DNA from: Colimorpha sp034178965
GTDB lineage: Bacteria; Bacteroidota; Bacteroidia; Bacteroidales; P3
Assembly: GCA_034178965.1 (NCBI GenBank)
Contig: JAXFQM010000039.1
Span: forward strand, 1-11,313
Length of the DNA: 11,313 nucleotides
Direction of reading: 5' to 3'
Shown here: positions 7,800-11,313 of the stretch, piece by piece
Position numbering within the stretch: the stretch's first letter is position 1
Layout of the letters: every line of letters begins with the position of its first letter
Notes under the pieces: generated by a model
Database searches by the model: none
What the model was told of the DNA's origin: nothing
What the model saw: only the letters and a program-made list of their open reading frames with translations
Translations under genes and position numbers: made by a program

Positions 7800-8816
7800 A
7801 TGAAAACAGCCATCGTCATATTAAACTGGAACGGCCGCAAGATGCTGGAGCGTTTTCTTCCATCGGTGACTACATGCTGCTCCGAAGGAGACGAAGTGAT
7901 TATTGCCGACAACGGCAGCAACGACGATTCGTTGGAATGGCTAAAAAAGACCTACCCCTCACTGCGCATCATTGCATTGGACAAGAACTATGGTTTCGCT
8001 GAAGGCTACAACAAGGCGTTGCTTCAAATTGAAGCCGATTATTATGTGCTGCTCAACGACGATGTGGAAGTGACGCCAAATTGGACAACTCCTATAGTTA
8101 CCATGTTGGATGCCGATAAACAGGCTGCCATTGCGCAACCAAAACTACTCATGTACACCCAACGCGACACTTTTGAATATGCAGGTGGTGCGGGAGGCTA
8201 TATAGACAAATGCGGCTATCCTTTCTGCCGTGGCAGGCTGTTCAGCACGTTGGAACACGACAAAGGGCAATACGATGATGTATGCGAACTTTTTTGGGCC
8301 TCGGGAGCCGCTATGTTTGTAAAGGCCACGGCATGGAAGCAGTTAGGAGGCCTGGATGGTGATTTTTTCGCGCACATGGAAGAAATTGATTTCTGCTGGC
8401 TCGCAAAAAACGCAGGATATAAGGTGCTTTACTGCCCCCAAAGCGTGGTTTACCATGTGGGAGGTGGTACGTTGCCCAAGAGTTCGCCTCGTAAGACGTA
8501 TCTCAATTTCAGGAATAACATGGCCTTGTTATACAAAAACCTACCACCTGCACGTCGCAAGCGAGTATTGTTGCTGCGATTGTTGCTGGATGGCGTCGCC
8601 GCGCTTAAATTTTTATGGGAGGGGCACCCCAAAGAACTGGCTGCCGTTTACCGCGCGCACAGGGACTTTCGGCGCTGGAAACCGGCATTGAGGAACAAGA
8701 GCGTTCACATCAATCCACATGAAGTGAGTTGTGTATACCAAGGGAGGCTGCTGGTGGATTATTACTTGAGAAACAAGAAGACGTTTAGCGAGTTGCAAGA
8801 TAGGTTCTCCAAGTAG
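7800..8816 (+). CDS. Family 2 glycosyltransferase (rhamnosyltransferase-like)
   Basis: This is a GT-A fold, inverting, family 2 enzyme that would transfer a sugar from a nucleotide-sugar to a lipid-linked or polysaccharide acceptor. The 338-residue product starts with the nucleotide-binding strand TAIVILNWNG, followed by DEVIIADNGSND (about 31-42), NYGFAEGYNKAL, the metal-binding LLNDDVE (Asp87-Asp88), FWASGAAMF, and the acceptor-side EEIDFCW at 194-200 (catalytic base region), then VYHVGGGT. The C-terminal third has helical, basic and hydrophobic stretches that may lie on the membrane. The open frame extends back to 7719, inside the acyltransferase gene, but the GT2 fold begins at MKTAIVILNW, so 7800 is chosen; the Met at 7779 is another option. 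The pattern resembles WbbL-like rhamnosyltransferases, but the donor sugar is not determined. Confidence 0.9.
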   Translation: MKTAIVILNWNGRKMLERFLPSVTTCCSEGDEVIIADNGSNDDSLEWLKKTYPSLRIIALDKNYGFAEGYNKALLQIEADYYVLLNDDVEVTPNWTTPIVTMLDADKQAAIAQPKLLMYTQRDTFEYAGGAGGYIDKCGYPFCRGRLFSTLEHDKGQYDDVCELFWASGAAMFVKATAWKQLGGLDGDFFAHMEEIDFCWLAKNAGYKVLYCPQSVVYHVGGGTLPKSSPRKTYLNFRNNMALLYKNLPPARRKRVLLLRLLLDGVAALKFLWEGHPKELAAVYRAHRDFRRWKPALRNKSVHINPHEVSCVYQGRLLVDYYLRNKKTFSELQDRFSK

Positions 8817-8842
8817 ACAGAACAATACCCTTAAACATGAAT

Positions 8843-8850
8843 TAGGTTTG
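8843..8850 (+). promoter_or_regulatory. Possible gltX promoter -7 element
   Basis: TAGGTTTG is an exact TAnnTTTG match 35 bases before the gltX ATG, in the 69-base gap after the glycosyltransferase. No TTTG-like -33 element lies at the right distance, so this is weaker than the other two promoters. gltX may instead, or also, be transcribed from upstream. Confidence 0.35.
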
Positions 8851-8885
8851 ATAAGTAACACTAAATGTAATAAATCAAGGAAACC

Positions 8886-10448
8886 ATGAGTAATAACATC
8901 CGAGTGCGTTTCGCTCCTTCTCCAACAGGACCTTTACACATAGGTGGCGTTCGTACCGCACTTTATAACTATCTTTTCGCCCGTCAGCAAGGCGGCTCCA
9001 TGATTCTTCGCATAGAAGACACCGACCAAACGCGTTTTGTGCCAGGTGCCGAAGATTACATCATTGAGGCGCTCACTTGGCTGGGTATTCAATTCGATGA
9101 AGGCGTGCACATCGGAGGCCCATTTGGCCCGTATAGGCAAAGTGACCGTAAATCTCTTTATAAACAATATTCCGATCAGTTGCTGCAAGACGGATGGGCT
9201 TACTATGCCTTTGATACGCCCGAAGAACTTGAAGCCAAGCGCAAAGAATATGAATGGAACAAAAAAACGTTCCAATATGATTGCAATACTCGTCTTGAGA
9301 TGCAAAACTCGTTGAGTTTGAGCGATGAGGAGGTAAAAAGAAGATTGCAAGACGGAGAGCAATATGTAATACGATTTAAGTTCCCGCAAGATACGGAGAT
9401 TACGGTGCATGACTTGATAAGAGGTGACGTTACAATGAGTAGCAACTTGCTGGATGACAAGGTTCTCTTCAAGAGCGATGGGATGCCCACCTACCACTTG
9501 GCCAACATAGTTGACGACCATTTAATGCAAATATCCCATGTCATTAGGGGTGAGGAATGGTTACCGTCGGCACCTCTTCACGTGATGCTGTACAAAGCCT
9601 TTGGCTGGAAGGATACTATGCCTCAGTTTGCTCACCTGCCACTGCTGCTGAAACCCGAAGGCAACGGCAAGTTGAGCAAACGCGATGGCGATCGGCTGGG
9701 TTTCCCTGTGTTTCCTTTGGATTGGCTGGATCCCAAGAGTGGAGAACTGTCGCACGGCTATCGCGAACAAGGCTACTTACCCCAAGCTGTGGTGAACATG
9801 CTTGCACTGTTGGGCTGGAACCCAGGCACAGAACAAGAAATTATGAGCATGAACGAACTAATAAAACTGTTTGACATAGCCCATATAAGCAAGAGTGGAG
9901 CTAAGTTTAATGTGGAAAAAGCCAAATGGTTTAACCATGAATACCTACAAAAGTGCGACGACGAAGAAATTGCAAAGATGTTTGCGCCACAATTGCGGGA
10001 GCATAATATTACGGCACCACATGATTATGTGTTAAAGGTGTGCGGCATGATGAAAGAGCGCATCTCTTTCCCTTCTGAATTATGGGACACAATGTATTAT
10101 TTCTTTGAACCCCCTAAAGAGTATAACCCGAAGGACATACAAAAACGTTGGAAACCTGGCATGACAGTGCATATGCGTAAAGTGGTGGAAATACTTAATA
10201 CTGTCCCTTTCGAATATGATGCATTGCACAAGGCTCTGCTTGAAGATTATATCAAGAGCAACGAACTTAATATGGGACAAATCATGAATTCCTTCCGATT
10301 GGCGCTTGTCGGAGAGACAAAAGGACCAGATTTGCTGACCCTTGTCATCATGTTGGGCAAAGACGAAACCATTGCCCGTGTGCAACGGGCTATCTCCGTC
10401 ATAGGGGAAGTGAACACAACCAATAATAATGTAATTGAAAAACATTGA
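8886..10448 (+). CDS. gltX: Glutamate--tRNA ligase (GluRS)
   Basis: This cytoplasmic class I synthetase charges tRNA-Glu. The 520-residue product is slightly long for the family. It opens with VRFAPSPTGPLHIGG (ATP site HIGG at 18-21), then LRIEDTDQTR, GPYRQSDR, VIRGEEWLPSAPLH, and the second ATP site KLSKR at 262-266. Between KLSKR and the usual GYLPQAVVN there is an insertion of about 20 residues (DGDRLGFPVFPLDWLDP and following), a form I associate with Bacteroidota. The cysteine cluster that binds zinc in the E. coli enzyme is absent (YYAFDTPEELEAKR at the site). The C-terminal anticodon-binding helical domain is complete. A sequence AAGGAAACC lies just before the ATG and could act as a modest ribosome site. 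It is followed after six bases by the OmpH-like gene, so the two form an operon. Confidence 0.97.
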   Translation: MSNNIRVRFAPSPTGPLHIGGVRTALYNYLFARQQGGSMILRIEDTDQTRFVPGAEDYIIEALTWLGIQFDEGVHIGGPFGPYRQSDRKSLYKQYSDQLLQDGWAYYAFDTPEELEAKRKEYEWNKKTFQYDCNTRLEMQNSLSLSDEEVKRRLQDGEQYVIRFKFPQDTEITVHDLIRGDVTMSSNLLDDKVLFKSDGMPTYHLANIVDDHLMQISHVIRGEEWLPSAPLHVMLYKAFGWKDTMPQFAHLPLLLKPEGNGKLSKRDGDRLGFPVFPLDWLDPKSGELSHGYREQGYLPQAVVNMLALLGWNPGTEQEIMSMNELIKLFDIAHISKSGAKFNVEKAKWFNHEYLQKCDDEEIAKMFAPQLREHNITAPHDYVLKVCGMMKERISFPSELWDTMYYFFEPPKEYNPKDIQKRWKPGMTVHMRKVVEILNTVPFEYDALHKALLEDYIKSNELNMGQIMNSFRLALVGETKGPDLLTLVIMLGKDETIARVQRAISVIGEVNTTNNNVIEKH

Positions 10449-10454
10449 ATAATT

Positions 10455-11186
10455 ATGGAAGAAATTAATAACACCCCAGGGATGCAACCCCCTATGCATG
10501 AACAAACCGAGAACCAGACCGTCATGGAGCCCAATCTGTCCAAAGGTGACTATCAATATAGTCGACACAATAAGGTTTGGAAGACGTTCGTAACGGTAGG
10601 AGTCATCCTCGCATTGTTGGGCGTGATAGTACTTGTTGTATTACATGTTGCTGGGAATAATTCCACTAATGTGCCCGCATCAGCCGTTGCAGACACGTCA
10701 AAAGGCATCACAATAGCTTACGTGAACACCGACTCGTTGATGGCAAAATATCAATATGCCATCGACCTTCAGCAGGAGTTGAAAACCTATCAGGCAGCCA
10801 AAGAACGCGAATATAAGCAAAAAGCCGAGAACTTTCAGCGCGACTATGAAAACTACTTAAAGACTGGTGACAAACTGACGCTGTCCCAACAACAAAGTAC
10901 CGAGAAGAACCTGCAAGAGCGCATGCAGAAAATACAAGGCTTGGAAGGCGAATATGCCCAGCAAATACAGCTGAAGACATTGACTGAAAGCGAAAAAATG
11001 ACAAAGGCGGTGTACAATTTCATACGCGACTACAATGAGAAGTACCTGCATTACGACATCATCTTAAGCAAGAGTTTTTCCAATACGGCTGTGCTCTATG
11101 GTAACCCGGGCATAGATATTACCGATGTTATCATTGAAGGTCTAAACAAGGAATATGCTTCTTTGGATAAGAATAAGAAGCAGTGA
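10455..11186 (+). CDS. OmpH/Skp-like protein with N-terminal membrane anchor
   Basis: This 243-residue protein has a polar N-terminal region of about 43 residues, one strong transmembrane segment (about 44-66), a short linker, then an OmpH-type domain that starts with ITIAYVNTDSLMAKYQYA (about 85-102). A long charged and glutamine-rich coiled coil follows (about 103-195), then a C-terminal NPGIDITDVIIEGLNKEY that closes the fold. Skp/OmpH proteins are periplasmic chaperones for outer-membrane proteins; the strand at the start, the coiled-coil arms and the closing strand and helix match that plan. Here the usual cleaved signal peptide is replaced by an internal segment with no clear cleavage site, so the protein is probably tethered to the inner membrane with its arms in the periplasm. 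Met24 could be a later start but would not change this. It sits six bases after gltX. Confidence 0.85.
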   Translation: MEEINNTPGMQPPMHEQTENQTVMEPNLSKGDYQYSRHNKVWKTFVTVGVILALLGVIVLVVLHVAGNNSTNVPASAVADTSKGITIAYVNTDSLMAKYQYAIDLQQELKTYQAAKEREYKQKAENFQRDYENYLKTGDKLTLSQQQSTEKNLQERMQKIQGLEGEYAQQIQLKTLTESEKMTKAVYNFIRDYNEKYLHYDIILSKSFSNTAVLYGNPGIDITDVIIEGLNKEYASLDKNKKQ

Positions 11187-11205
11187 CCCTCATAGGCATC
11201 TGTGA

Positions 11206-11313
11206 ATGACATCTGGCGACAGGGTGCTCCACAAATCTCAAGAAGTAATCAAATGCTTTGTTAGGGAAGTTAGAGAAGTATTGAAAGTTACCGCGGATGA
11301 AGAAGATAACACG
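11206..11313 (+). CDS. Possible start of a further gene, cut by the window edge
   Basis: An open frame begins at ATG 11206, just after an in-frame TGA, and stays open for 36 codons to the end of the window. The product is rich in Lys, Glu and Val, with a helix-like central part (KSQEVIKCFVREVREVLKV). It has no Shine-Dalgarno sequence and no promoter that I can see, and 36 open codons can arise by chance. The exactly opposed minus-strand frame is also open but is phenylalanine-rich, as expected for the complement of a Lys/Glu-rich coding strand. I do not recognise a family. Confidence 0.35.
   Translation, partial: MTSGDRVLHKSQEVIKCFVREVREVLKVTADEEDNT

Noticed and set aside
8934..9521. Minus-strand open frame of 195 codons inside gltX
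   Set aside because: It is entirely antisense to conserved GluRS motifs, with no recognisable domain or promoter.
11186..11225. Inverted repeat ACCCT / AGGGT after the OmpH-like gene
   Set aside because: Only five pairs with a 30-base loop and no U-run follow, so it is not a credible terminator.
1..11313. Mobile element, CRISPR array, defence system or tRNA gene
   Set aside because: No direct-repeat arrays, transposase, integrase, terminal repeats or cloverleaf sequences were seen; gene content and strand order are those of core chromosome.

Overview
The window reads as chromosomal DNA of a Bacteroidota species, most likely Bacteroidales and Prevotella-like. Evidence: Bacteroidota-type promoters (TTTG, about 20 bases, TAnnTTTG), almost no Shine-Dalgarno sequences, a GWxTD-family secreted protein, a Bacteroidota-style glutamyl-tRNA synthetase with an insertion after KLSKR, and a membrane-anchored OmpH/Skp-like protein. 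The genus is an inference from general resemblance; no search was run.

Layout. At 104-625 on the minus strand lies a methylguanine-DNA methyltransferase gene (ogt type). It is divided from the rest by a 295-base divergent intergenic region (626-920) that holds the probable valS promoter. All remaining genes are on the plus strand. valS (921-3569) and folC (3566-4888) overlap by four bases. A second, very good promoter starts three bases after folC and drives a lipocalin-like lipoprotein (4978-5349), a GWxTD-domain secreted protein (5354-6877), a lipid A type acyltransferase (6877-7752) and a family 2 glycosyltransferase (7800-8816), all closely packed. After a 69-base gap come gltX (8886-10448) and, six bases later, an OmpH/Skp-like protein (10455-11186). 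The last 127 bases may carry the start of one more gene that runs off the window.

How the genes fit together. Two aminoacyl-tRNA synthetases and folate polyglutamylation are growth-linked housekeeping functions. Between them sits a four-gene envelope module: a lipoprotein, a periplasmic or outer-membrane protein of unknown role, and two enzymes that would act on lipid A or another glycolipid. The OmpH-like protein at the end is also an envelope factor.

Most of the window is ordinary core genome. I found no mobile element, CRISPR array, tRNA, rRNA, defence system or riboswitch. The least understood part is the lipocalin/GWxTD/acyltransferase/glycosyltransferase cluster, which is the best candidate for an undescribed envelope function, although each family by itself is known.
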